From Flavobacteriales bacterium UBA2426 (lineage in GTDB: Bacteria; Bacteroidota; Bacteroidia; Flavobacteriales_F; PHOS-HE28): a DNA stretch of 13,167 nucleotides. Below the pieces are notes generated by a model that saw only the letters and a program-made list of their open reading frames with translations, was not told where the DNA came from and did no database searches. The DNA lies in the NCBI GenBank assembly GCA_002342985.1, contig DDRC01000017.1:2571-15737 (forward strand), in the 5' to 3' direction. The translations under genes were made by a program, and so were the position numbers. Positions within the stretch are counted from its first letter, which is position 1, and every line of letters starts with the position of its first letter. Shown here piece by piece: positions 1-6,930 of this stretch.

Positions 1-71
1 AGCCCGTAGGGGAATCGAACCCCTGTTTCATCCGTGAAAGGGACGCGTCCTAACCCCTAGACGAACGGGCC
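1..71 (-). tRNA. tRNA-Glu (anticodon TTC), 3' end cut by window edge
   Basis: Read on the minus strand, this gives a full cloverleaf: acceptor GGCCCGT, D arm with GTCT and GGGGTTA, anticodon loop CTTTCAC with TTC (positions 36-38), and a T arm GGGGTTCGATTCCCC. The acceptor strands pair with one G-U at the 1-72 pair. Only the discriminator base and any encoded CCA are missing beyond position 1. It lies downstream of proS and the unknown gene on the same strand but has its own promoter just upstream. Charged tRNA-Glu feeds translation; the GatB subunit encoded in this window belongs to the enzyme that repairs mischarged Glu-tRNA(Gln) or Asp-tRNA(Asn). Confidence 0.96.
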
Positions 72-83
72 ACGATGACAATG

Positions 84-99
84 CCTGTCCAGCGACAGG
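84..99 (-). other. Small hairpin in the tRNA-Glu leader
   Basis: CCTGTC (84-89) and GACAGG (94-99) pair perfectly around a 4-base loop. It sits at or just after the predicted start of the tRNA-Glu transcript. It has no T-run on either side, so it is more likely a leader or processing structure, or a weak end for the upstream gene, than a classical terminator. Its role is inferred only from position. Confidence 0.35.
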
Positions 100-103
100 G
101 CCG

Positions 104-133
104 CAAATGTAATCAGCGGCGCGAAATCCCAAT
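104..133 (-). promoter_or_regulatory. Bacteroidota-type promoter for tRNA-Glu
   Basis: On the minus strand there is ATTG (133-130), an 18-base spacer, and TACATTTG (111-104), an exact match to the Bacteroidota -7 box TAnnTTTG. Transcription should start near position 98, about 27 bases before the tRNA. The -33 element overlaps the stop codon of the preceding gene (135-133). The sequence after the box, CGGCCC, recurs at the rpsU and tRNA-Thr promoters. Confidence 0.75.
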
Positions 134-834
134 CAAGTCATGTCCTCGGCATCCGACTGGAACCGGAAACCGAGCCGTTTGCCCGTGCTGATCTTCAGGT
201 TGGCGTTCAGCTCGTTCATCTCGCTCACGGTCACCTGGTTCACTTGGTCGTAGGGCGGGGCCAGCAGGTCGAACTCCAGCACGTAGAGGATCACGGAGAG
301 CAGAACGGCCCTGATACGCTCGCGCTCCAGCGCATTGGCGGGCAGGTCGTTGTATAGGAAACCGAGCTGCCGTTTGCCTTGGACGAAGAACCGGTTGTCG
401 CGGTTGAGGAAGAGCCGGGCCACCAAGTACCCCAGGTCGCGCTCACGGTTGTACTTGAAGGAGTCGCTGAGGAAATTGTACATGTTGATCACCCCGAAGT
501 AGCCGCGCAGCTCGTCCTCCTCCAGATAGCTCGTCTTCCATAGGCTGTGGCTCTGATCGAGCCGGAAGACATTGGTGTGCATGTGGAAGATGATGACATC
601 GCCCGCCACGCGCAGCTCGCAGGCGGTCTGCCCCTTGTCGGTGAAGGTGACGGTGAGCCGCTCATCCTCGCACTTCACCTTGGCCTCCAGGTCCAGCGCG
701 ATCTCCTGCAGCAGCTCCTTCACCATCTCGAAGAGCACCATGGTGCTCTGATACACGTCCTGCTTCATGCAGGACTTGGTGCGCAGCATCTCAAGGATCA
801 GGCTGCGGGGGTCGGGGGCGGCTTTCTTGCTCAT
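133..834 (-). CDS. Conserved-looking protein of unknown function, coupled to proS
   Basis: This encodes a 233-residue soluble protein that I do not recognise. The start is the ATG at 834-832, which overlaps the proS stop as TGATG and so suggests translational coupling; a longer reading into proS would add a proline/arginine-rich tail typical of an out-of-frame read. There is no signal peptide and no obvious membrane segment, although residues 175-192 form a hydrophobic helix. Residues 25-50 look helical, 58-92 look like beta strands (TVTFTDKG, DVIIFHMHTNVF), and 111-160 contain a motif-like stretch GYFGVINMYNFLSDSF followed by RDLGYLVARLFLNRDNRFFVQGK. The base composition matches its neighbours, so it is not recently acquired by this measure. 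Its position suggests co-expression with ProRS, but that gives no function. Confidence 0.85.
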   Translation of the reverse strand: MSKKAAPDPRSLILEMLRTKSCMKQDVYQSTMVLFEMVKELLQEIALDLEAKVKCEDERLTVTFTDKGQTACELRVAGDVIIFHMHTNVFRLDQSHSLWKTSYLEEDELRGYFGVINMYNFLSDSFKYNRERDLGYLVARLFLNRDNRFFVQGKRQLGFLYNDLPANALERERIRAVLLSVILYVLEFDLLAPPYDQVNQVTVSEMNELNANLKISTGKRLGFRFQSDAEDMT

Positions 835-2303
835 CAGTAGGCCCGGGCGAAGATGACGCGGCGCTCGCTGGGCTTGCCGGTGACCATGCAAGCGCCCGGG
901 GTGCGGTCCCCATCCAGCGGGATGCACCGGATGGTGGCCTTCGTCTCCTCCTTCACGCGGGCCTCGGTTTCGGCGGTGCCGTCCCAGTGCGCCAGGATGA
1001 AGCCGCCCTTCTCGATCTCGCGCTTGAATTCCTCGTAGCTGTCCACGGCCCGGGTTCCGGCCTCGCGCATGGCCAGGGCCTTCTGGAACAGGTTGTCCTG
1101 GATGTGCCCGAGCAGATGGCCGATCTTCTCGGCCAGGTCGGTCACTTGCATCACCTGCTTCTCCAAAGTGTCCCTGCGGGCGACCTCCACGGTCCCGTTC
1201 TCCATGTCGCGCGGGCCGATGGCGATGCGGACCGGATAGCCCTTGAATTCATACTCGGCGAACTTCCAGCCCGGCTTCTTCGTGTCGTCGGCATCAAGCT
1301 TCACGGAGATGCCCCTCGCGCGCATGGCCTTGACCGCGGGCTCTGCGAAGGCGAGGATGGCCTTGAGCTGCTCCTCGTTCCTGGCAATGGGCACCACCAC
1401 CACCTGCACGGGGGCGAGCTTGGGCGGAAGCACCAAGCCGTTGTCATCGCTGTGGGTCATGATGAGGGCCCCCATGAGCCGGGTGCTCACGCCCCAGCTG
1501 GTGGCCCAGACGTGCTCCTGCCGGTTATCGCGGTTGGTGAAGAGCACATCGAAGGCTTTGGCGAAGTTCTGCCCAAGGAAGTGCGAGGTGCCGGCCTGCA
1601 GGGCCTTGCCGTCCTGCATGAGCGCCTCGATGCAGTAGGTCTCCTCGGCGCCCGCGAACCGCTCGCTCGCGGTCTTGATGCCCTTGATCACGGGGATGGC
1701 GAGCCATTCCTCGGCGAACTGGCGGTAGACCTCCAGCATCCGTTCGGTCTCCTCGAGCGCCTCCGCCTTGGTGGCGTGCGCCGTGTGGCCCTCCTGCCAG
1801 AGGAACTCGGCGGTGCGCAGGAACAGGCGCGTGCGCATCTCCCAGCGCACCACATTGGCCCACTGGTTGATGAGCAACGGCAGGTCGCGGTAGCTCTTGA
1901 TCCAGCCGCGGTAGGTGTTCCAGATGATCGTCTCACTGGTGGGCCGCACGATGAGCTCCTCTTCGAGCTTGGCCTCCGGATCCACCACCACGCCGTGCTC
2001 GGGGTCGCTCTTCAGCCGGTAGTGCGTCACCACCGCGCATTCCTTGGCGAAGCCCTCCACATGGCTGGCTTCCTTGGCCAGGTAGCTCTTGGGGATGAAG
2101 AGGGGGAAGTAGGCGTTCACATGGCCGGTCTCCTTGAACATGTCGTCCAGGGCGCGCTGCATCTTCTCCCAGATGGCGTAGCCGTGCGGCTTGATCACCA
2201 TGCACCCGCGCACGTCGCTATGCTCCGCCAGATCGGCCTTCAGCACAAGGTCGTTGTACCATTGCGCGTAATCCTCTGAGCGCTTCGTCAACTGGTCGGC
2301 CAT
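834..2303 (-). CDS. proS: Proline--tRNA ligase, short eukaryote/archaea-like type
   Basis: This class II synthetase activates proline with ATP and charges tRNA-Pro in the cytoplasm. At 489 residues it is the short type without the bacterial editing insert, as usual in Bacteroidota. The class II signatures are visible: the motif 1 area [10 protein letters not shown] (66-75), RPTSE (120-124), the motif 2 region [20 protein letters not shown] (153-172), and motif 3 [20 protein letters not shown] (268-287). An anticodon-binding domain (about 298-400) is followed by the C-terminal domain ending in the typical aromatic FARAY. The C-terminal zinc-site cysteines of the family are mostly replaced (HWDG at 439-442, CMVTG at 472-476). 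The ATG at 2303 is preceded by no Shine-Dalgarno site. The stop overlaps the start of the next gene. Confidence 0.97.
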   Translation of the reverse strand: MADQLTKRSEDYAQWYNDLVLKADLAEHSDVRGCMVIKPHGYAIWEKMQRALDDMFKETGHVNAYFPLFIPKSYLAKEASHVEGFAKECAVVTHYRLKSDPEHGVVVDPEAKLEEELIVRPTSETIIWNTYRGWIKSYRDLPLLINQWANVVRWEMRTRLFLRTAEFLWQEGHTAHATKAEALEETERMLEVYRQFAEEWLAIPVIKGIKTASERFAGAEETYCIEALMQDGKALQAGTSHFLGQNFAKAFDVLFTNRDNRQEHVWATSWGVSTRLMGALIMTHSDDNGLVLPPKLAPVQVVVVPIARNEEQLKAILAFAEPAVKAMRARGISVKLDADDTKKPGWKFAEYEFKGYPVRIAIGPRDMENGTVEVARRDTLEKQVMQVTDLAEKIGHLLGHIQDNLFQKALAMREAGTRAVDSYEEFKREIEKGGFILAHWDGTAETEARVKEETKATIRCIPLDGDRTPGACMVTGKPSERRVIFARAY

Positions 2304-2319
2304 CGCACTAATCCGGTAT

Positions 2320-2327
2320 TATTTTTG
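2320..2327 (+). promoter_or_regulatory. Probable -7 box for the lipoprotein gene
   Basis: TATTTTTG matches TAnnTTTG exactly and lies in the only AT-rich patch of the divergent gap, about 80 bases before the ATG at 2409. The -33 element is not recognisable at 18-20 bases upstream. Together with the opposite box at 2343-2350, it implies divergent start points within a few bases of each other. Confidence 0.45.
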
Positions 2328-2342
2328 TTCTGTAACAGGAGC

Positions 2343-2350
2343 CGAAAGTA
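2343..2350 (-). promoter_or_regulatory. Probable -7 box for proS
   Basis: The minus strand reads TACTTTCG, one base off TAnnTTTG, about 40 bases upstream of the proS ATG. No TTTG/TTG element lies at the expected -33 distance (positions 2370-2373 read CCGG), so this is a weak call based on one box and its position. Confidence 0.4.
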
Positions 2351-2408
2351 CGCAACGCCAATCCGGCGTCCGGGTGCTCGAGGCAAGGCCTTCAACACCA
2401 CGCGCAGC

Positions 2409-3422
2409 ATGAACATCCGAACCAGCCTCCCGGCCGTCCTGCTCATCGCCCTATTGGCAGGCGCCTGCTCGTCGTCGCAGCCGCTGGCACAGCAGGATGA
2501 CGATGTGTACTTCATGCCCTCGCAGGCGCCGAGGATTGCGGCAGCGCCGACCCCTGTCCCTTCCCAGGAGCCGTCGGCCGATAAGGCGACCGACGACTAC
2601 TACGACCCCGGCACTTCGCGCGACCTGGGCGCTTCCCGCAGCTACTATGACATGGCCTACAACGACCCGTACTATTACAACTACGGGCGCTTCGGCTTCG
2701 GAACGGGCTTCGGCATGGGCATGGGCTGGCAGAGCGGATGGAACGGCCCAGGCTGGGGCATGGGCATGGGATGGGGTTCGAATCCGTACGGCTGGAGCGA
2801 TCCGTGGGGTTGGAACCGGCCAATGGGCTGGAACCGGCCATGGGGCTGGAATGATCCCTGGCGCTGGAACTCCCCTTGGGGCTGGAACGATGGCTGGGGC
2901 TACGGCTTCGGCGGTTATAACGGCTGGGGATGGAACGGATACAGCTACTACGGCAATTACTGGGGCCCCTTTGGCGCGTGCGGAGGCTGCTACACCCCGG
3001 TAATCGTAGGCGGAAGCAGCAACACGTACATCGGCCATCGGCCCTCCACCATGGGCTCGTCCCTTGGCACGGGCAATGGCTCCGTGCGACCGCGCGCCAG
3101 TTTCCGCGATCCGGTGGGCCTGAGCCCACGGCCTGTGGAGCAGCCGGCATCCTTGGTTCGCCCGGCCATCCAGCAGCGGCAGCCGGCCTCCCGCCCGATG
3201 GATCGCGGCATAGCACGGCCGGATGAGCGGCCCGTTCAGCGCCCTGTGGTTCAGCCACCGCAGCGCCGCCCTTCAGAGCGCCCCATGGAGCGCCAACCGG
3301 TGGAGCGGCGACCCACGATCAACGACCGCGGCAACGACCGCCCTGTCTTCGAGCGCTCGGCCCCGGCGCCGTCCCGAACGAATGATGGCGGTGGCGCACC
3401 TACGCGCCATCGGTCGCGGTGA
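2409..3422 (+). CDS. Trp/Gly/Asn-repeat lipoprotein with Pro/Arg-rich tail, function unknown
   Basis: This encodes a 337-residue predicted lipoprotein. The ATG at 2409 is chosen because it gives a clean signal peptide: charged start, hydrophobic LPAVLLIALLAGA, then Cys20. After Cys20 there is an acidic stretch QQDDD, which may affect surface sorting as known for other Bacteroidota lipoproteins (inference). Residues 78-93 are tyrosine-rich (SYYDMAYNDPYYYNY), and 94-187 are low-complexity Gly/Trp/Asn/Met, including five tandem xPWGWN-like hexapeptides at 131-160. There is one CxxC (191-194). From about 226 to the end the chain is Pro/Arg-rich and basic. No enzyme domain is visible. The stop overlaps the next ATG as TGATG, so it is probably made together with the beta-barrel protein that follows. 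A structural or adhesive role in the outer membrane is possible but unproven. Confidence 0.85.
   Translation: MNIRTSLPAVLLIALLAGACSSSQPLAQQDDDVYFMPSQAPRIAAAPTPVPSQEPSADKATDDYYDPGTSRDLGASRSYYDMAYNDPYYYNYGRFGFGTGFGMGMGWQSGWNGPGWGMGMGWGSNPYGWSDPWGWNRPMGWNRPWGWNDPWRWNSPWGWNDGWGYGFGGYNGWGWNGYSYYGNYWGPFGACGGCYTPVIVGGSSNTYIGHRPSTMGSSLGTGNGSVRPRASFRDPVGLSPRPVEQPASLVRPAIQQRQPASRPMDRGIARPDERPVQRPVVQPPQRRPSERPMERQPVERRPTINDRGNDRPVFERSAPAPSRTNDGGGAPTRHRSR
2799..2888 (+). repeat. Five tandem 18-base units encoding xPWGWN
   Basis: Five imperfect 18-base repeats encode DPWGWN, RPMGWN, RPWGWN, DPWRWN and SPWGWN. Looser GWN units continue on both sides (about 2720-2950). Such in-frame repeats can change number by slippage or recombination, giving length variants of the lipoprotein. 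Confidence 0.8.
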
Positions 3423-4927
3423 TGGCGCGGCGCTGGCATTCCACTGCATGGCTGGCGGTGCATTTCGCGCTCGCCGGTTGGCTGTCGACCAGTGGCGCCC
3501 GGGCGCAGAGCGAGGAGGATGCGCTGCGCATGGCCACCAGCAGGCCGGGCGGTACGGCACGCAGCAATGGCATGGGCAACGCCTTCGGTGCGCTGGGCGC
3601 GGATCCCGTCGCTGCGGGCATCAATCCAGCGGGCATGGCGCTCTACCGGGCCAGCTCGCTCTCCCTCACGCTCGGGGTGGATGTGATCGGCGATGCGGCC
3701 ACCTATTACGGCAGGGGGTCTTCCGCCACCGCTTCCCGCCTGTCCCTGCCCAATCTGGCACTGGTGGTTCATAACCCCGGCAAGGCGGATGGTGCGATGG
3801 TGGCATCCGTCTATGGCATCGTCTACGATCGGATCGAGTTGCAGCGCTTCAGTACCGATGCCTTGGCGGACCGGGCCCCGACCACAATGCTCGCGCATTT
3901 CGTGAACCAGGCCGATGGCATTCCCTACACCACATTGCCTGACGACCTGCCCTTCGGAGCCGGATTGGCGTGGAACGCCTTCGGCATCGATACCCTGCCG
4001 GGTTCAACGGACGCCTATTTCAGTTACATCCCCATGGGCAGCGACACCCGCCAGCGCCACACGGTGGAGGCGAACGGGGCCACCAACCGCACCGGGATCT
4101 TCTACGCGGCCAACATCGACGATCGCATCTATATCGGGGCCACCGCCAACATCATGGGCCACCGCTTCCGGCGCACCACCACGCACACGGAATACAGCCT
4201 GGATCAGGGATTGGACCTCGGGCAGATGGAGTTCAGGGAGGAACTGGTGACCAGCGGCGGCGGTTTCGAGCTCCTGGTGGGCGTCATCGGCCGGTTCTCC
4301 GATCGGGTGAGGGCCGGGGTCGCATTCCAGAGCCCGAAATGGATGCAGCTCAACGACGCCTTCAACACATCGGTGCGGACGGGCTTCCGGTCGACCCAGG
4401 GCCTGGATGACTATGACCTCACCTACGAGTCGCCGGATGGAAGCTTCAGCTACCGCATCAACACGCCATGGCGCGCGACGGCGAGCGCGGCCTACATCGC
4501 GGGGGCCAATGGGCTGGTGAGCATCGATTACTCCTACGGGGACACGCGCTCGCTGCGCTTCGGGCGTTCGGCCACGCTCGATGATCCGTACGACTTCGCG
4601 CTGGAGAATGCCGCCATCAAGGACCGGTTCCGCGCCCAGCATTCCGTGAGGATCGGAACGGAGTGGCGGGCGGGCAGTTGGTATTACCGCGGGGGATGGG
4701 GATTCGTGCAGGACCCCTATGTGACGACGGATGCCCAACGCGGCACGGCTAGGCGCACCTATGCTGCCGGCCTTGGCTACCGGGGCGCTCATGTAACGGT
4801 TGACCTCGCCGCCAACTACACGGTGCAGGACCTGCGGAAGTTCGCCTACGACCCTGCGCTGGTGGAGCCGATCCTGGTGCGCAGGGGTGTGGTGTCCACC
4901 TTGCTCACCATTGGCCTGAGGCCCTGA
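3422..4927 (+). CDS. FadL/OmpP1-like outer-membrane beta-barrel protein
   Basis: This encodes 501 residues with a signal peptide (hydrophobic 8-23) and a likely cut after Ala28 in GARA/QSEED. The N-terminal part GGTARSNGMGNAFGALGADPVAAGINPAGMAL (44-75) is the hatch-like signature of OmpP1/FadL family proteins, and Bacteroidota members are often labelled hemin receptor. The rest alternates amphipathic strands with loops, such as VRAGVAFQSPKW, ATASAAYIAG and YAAGLGYRG, and ends with VVSTLLTIGLRP, a plausible barrel-closing strand. The family moves hydrophobic compounds across the outer membrane, but the substrate here is unknown. The ATG at 3422 overlaps the preceding stop as TGATG; a GTG one codon earlier is the only close alternative. 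The gene ends just before a perfect hairpin. Pairing with the repeat lipoprotein suggests a shared envelope role. Confidence 0.88.
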   Translation: MARRWHSTAWLAVHFALAGWLSTSGARAQSEEDALRMATSRPGGTARSNGMGNAFGALGADPVAAGINPAGMALYRASSLSLTLGVDVIGDAATYYGRGSSATASRLSLPNLALVVHNPGKADGAMVASVYGIVYDRIELQRFSTDALADRAPTTMLAHFVNQADGIPYTTLPDDLPFGAGLAWNAFGIDTLPGSTDAYFSYIPMGSDTRQRHTVEANGATNRTGIFYAANIDDRIYIGATANIMGHRFRRTTTHTEYSLDQGLDLGQMEFREELVTSGGGFELLVGVIGRFSDRVRAGVAFQSPKWMQLNDAFNTSVRTGFRSTQGLDDYDLTYESPDGSFSYRINTPWRATASAAYIAGANGLVSIDYSYGDTRSLRFGRSATLDDPYDFALENAAIKDRFRAQHSVRIGTEWRAGSWYYRGGWGFVQDPYVTTDAQRGTARRTYAAGLGYRGAHVTVDLAANYTVQDLRKFAYDPALVEPILVRRGVVSTLLTIGLRP

Positions 4928-4931
4928 ATGA

Positions 4932-4957
4932 CGAAGGCCTCCCTTAGGAGGCCTTCG
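4932..4957. terminator. Perfect 11-bp hairpin between convergent genes
   Basis: CGAAGGCCTCC (4932-4942) pairs with GGAGGCCTTCG (4947-4957) around the loop CTTA. It lies 4 bases after the beta-barrel stop and 22 bases beyond the zinc-ribbon gene stop on the other strand, so it can end both transcripts. It has no T-run on either strand, which is why confidence is not higher. Confidence 0.7.
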
Positions 4958-4979
4958 CTGTGCGCTTGAGCGCGGGGCG

Positions 4980-5786
4980 TTAGCCGTTCTTCACCCGGTC
5001 CACCACGTACTCATCCACGAGGATGCGTCCGCAGTGCTCGCACACGATGATCTTCTTATGGCTGCCGATGTCCAGCTGGCGCTGGGGCGGGATGGCGCTG
5101 AAGCAGCCGCCGCAGCTGCCGCGCTCCACGGGCACCACGGCCAATCCGTTGCGCGCATTGCTGCGGATACGGTGGTAGGCGCTGAGCAGCCGCTCCTCGA
5201 TCTGCTTGCTGGCCGCATCGCTCTTCTTCTGCAGGTCCTTCTCTTCCTTCTCGGTCTCGGCGATGATGTCGTCGAGCTCCTTGCGCTTCAGCTCCAGGTC
5301 CTTCTTCCGCTCATCATGCTTGGCCTGGCTCTCGTCCACCACGGCCTTCTTGGCTTCGATTTGCGCCTTGAACTCCTTGATGCGCTTCTCAGCCAGCTGG
5401 ATCTCGAGATTCTGGAACTCGATCTCCTTCGTGAGTGAATCGTACTCACGGTTGTTGCGCACCTTGGCCTGCTGCGCTTCGTACTTCTTGATCTGGGCCT
5501 TGCTGTCCTTGATCTGGTTCTGCTTGTCGCTCACCTGGCCCTCGATCTCGGCCAGTTCGTCCTGCAGCTTCTTCAGGCGCGTCTCCAAGCCGGCCACCTC
5601 GTCCTCCAGGTCCTGCACCTCCAAGGGCAGCTCGCCGCGCTGCACCTTGATGCGGTCCACCTGTGAATCGATGGTCTGCAGGCGGTACAGCTCGACCAGC
5701 TTCTCGGCGATGGTGATCTCCGCCTTTCCGAGTACGGGGGCGGCCTTGGTTTCCTTCGCCGGAGCCTTCACGTCGCTCTTCGCCAT
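4980..5786 (-). CDS. Coiled-coil protein with C-terminal C4 zinc ribbon
   Basis: This encodes 268 residues. After an Ala/Lys-rich start (1-25), residues 28-205 form a long charged coiled coil rich in Lys, Glu and Gln. The C-terminal part has a zinc ribbon: CGGC (225-228) and CEHC (249-252) with the typical basic/hydrophobic segment between them and a GRILVDEY ending. This is the architecture of the C4-type zinc-ribbon family (zf-RING_7) found across Bacteroidota and other bacteria, usually of undefined role and suspected to bind nucleic acid. The ATG at 5786 is 1 base after the stop of the Nif3-like gene, so the two are almost certainly one transcript. The conserved pairing suggests a linked job, but none is visible from the sequence. 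Confidence 0.93.
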   Translation of the reverse strand: MAKSDVKAPAKETKAAPVLGKAEITIAEKLVELYRLQTIDSQVDRIKVQRGELPLEVQDLEDEVAGLETRLKKLQDELAEIEGQVSDKQNQIKDSKAQIKKYEAQQAKVRNNREYDSLTKEIEFQNLEIQLAEKRIKEFKAQIEAKKAVVDESQAKHDERKKDLELKRKELDDIIAETEKEEKDLQKKSDAASKQIEERLLSAYHRIRSNARNGLAVVPVERGSCGGCFSAIPPQRQLDIGSHKKIIVCEHCGRILVDEYVVDRVKNG

Positions 5787-5787
5787 G

Positions 5788-6885
5788 TCAGTAATAATGA
5801 TGTATGGGGTCCGTGACGGTTTCCGTCAAACGGACGGCAAATGTAGGGAAATGTTCCCCTAACCGACGTTGGATCAGGTGCATCGTGAATTGCTCGCTGC
5901 CGTAATGCCCGATGTCGGCCAGCAGCAGCCTCCCATCGGCATCGAAGAACTCGTGGTATTTCACGTCGCCGGTGAGGTAGGCGTCGGCCCCGGCCGCGAT
6001 GGCCGATCGGATGAGGAAGGCGCCCGAGCCGCCGCAGAGGGCCACCCGGCGAATCGGCTTGCCCAAGGTCTTGGTGTGCCTAATCGCCTGAAGGCCAAAG
6101 GTCTGCTTCAGTTTGGCCAGGAATTCCGCCTCAGGGATGGGGCTGTCCCATTCGCCAATCAAGCCACTCCCGATGCCCGGGTGCGGGTTAGTGATGGGGT
6201 AGAGGTCGTAGGCCACTTCCTCGTAAGGGTGGGCTGCCAGCATGGCGCTGATGATGGCCTGCTCGCGGGGGGCGTGGTAGATGAACTCGAGCCGGAACTC
6301 GGCCTCGCTGCTGCGCACCCCTTGCTCGCCCGAGAAAGGGTTGGTCCCGGGCCCTGGCCGGAAGGTGCCCATGCCGCCCACGGTGAAGCTGCACTCGTCG
6401 TAATTGCCAATGTGTCCGCCACCGGCTTTGAACACGGCGTTACGAACGGCATCGGCATGCTCCATGGGCACGAAGACCACCAGCTTGCGCAACTGGCCCG
6501 GCTTGGGGGCGAGGGTGCCCAGGGGCTTCAGCCCGAGCCGGGCGGCGATCTCGCCGTTCACGCCATCCAGCACGTTGTCCAGATTGGTATGGATGGCGTA
6601 GAGTGCAATACCGTTCCTGATGGCCGCCAGCAGGGTGCGCTCCACATAGCCTTTGCCCGAGAGGCTCTTCAGCCCGCGGAAGATCACCGGGTGGTGGCTG
6701 ATGATGAGGCCACAGCCCAGCCGTGCCGCCTCTTCCACCACTTCCTCGGTGCAATCGAGGCAGACCATGGCAGCATTCACCTCGGCCTCGGGGTCGCCCA
6801 CCTGCAGGCCGCTGTTGTCGTAGTCCTCTTGAAGGGAGCGAGGTGCCCACGCTTCGAGCGGGGCAATGAGGTCCTTGATCTTCAT
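5788..6885 (-). CDS. Nif3-like dinuclear metal-centre protein (YqfO type)
   Basis: This encodes 365 residues of the Nif3/YqfO family, which forms ring-like hexamers with a two-metal site; some relatives are linked to GTP cyclohydrolase I type 2 annotation or to hydrolase activity, and the true substrate is unsettled. Predicted metal ligands are present: the HH pair in ISHHPVIFRGLKSL (64-65), Asp103 in HTNLDN, and His327 and Glu331 in ADIGHYGSE. The middle insert (about 130-235), with FVPMEHADAVRNAVFKAGGG and HPYEEVAYDLYP, is the CutA/PII-like domain of the long form. The start MKIKDLI at 6885 is typical for the family; an ATG 30 bases further upstream is possible but less likely. It is divergent from lpxK, with a 45-base gap, and is followed by the zinc-ribbon gene. 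Confidence 0.95.
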   Translation of the reverse strand: MKIKDLIAPLEAWAPRSLQEDYDNSGLQVGDPEAEVNAAMVCLDCTEEVVEEAARLGCGLIISHHPVIFRGLKSLSGKGYVERTLLAAIRNGIALYAIHTNLDNVLDGVNGEIAARLGLKPLGTLAPKPGQLRKLVVFVPMEHADAVRNAVFKAGGGHIGNYDECSFTVGGMGTFRPGPGTNPFSGEQGVRSSEAEFRLEFIYHAPREQAIISAMLAAHPYEEVAYDLYPITNPHPGIGSGLIGEWDSPIPEAEFLAKLKQTFGLQAIRHTKTLGKPIRRVALCGGSGAFLIRSAIAAGADAYLTGDVKYHEFFDADGRLLLADIGHYGSEQFTMHLIQRRLGEHFPTFAVRLTETVTDPIHHYY

Positions 6886-6930
6886 CTTTGACGCTTCGCG
6901 CTGACGGCGCGGCATTGCGGCAAAGTAACC

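Noticed and set aside
987..2279. Long open frame on the plus strand opposite proS (430 codons)
   Set aside because: It is a His/Leu/Gly/Val-rich antisense reading of a clear synthetase in GC-rich DNA, with no motif of its own.
2720..2950. Regular repeats as a CRISPR array
   Set aside because: The units are in-frame 18-base coding repeats without unique spacers.
5869..6891. Plus-strand open frame opposite the Nif3-like gene
   Set aside because: Antisense shadow; the minus-strand protein has all family metal ligands.
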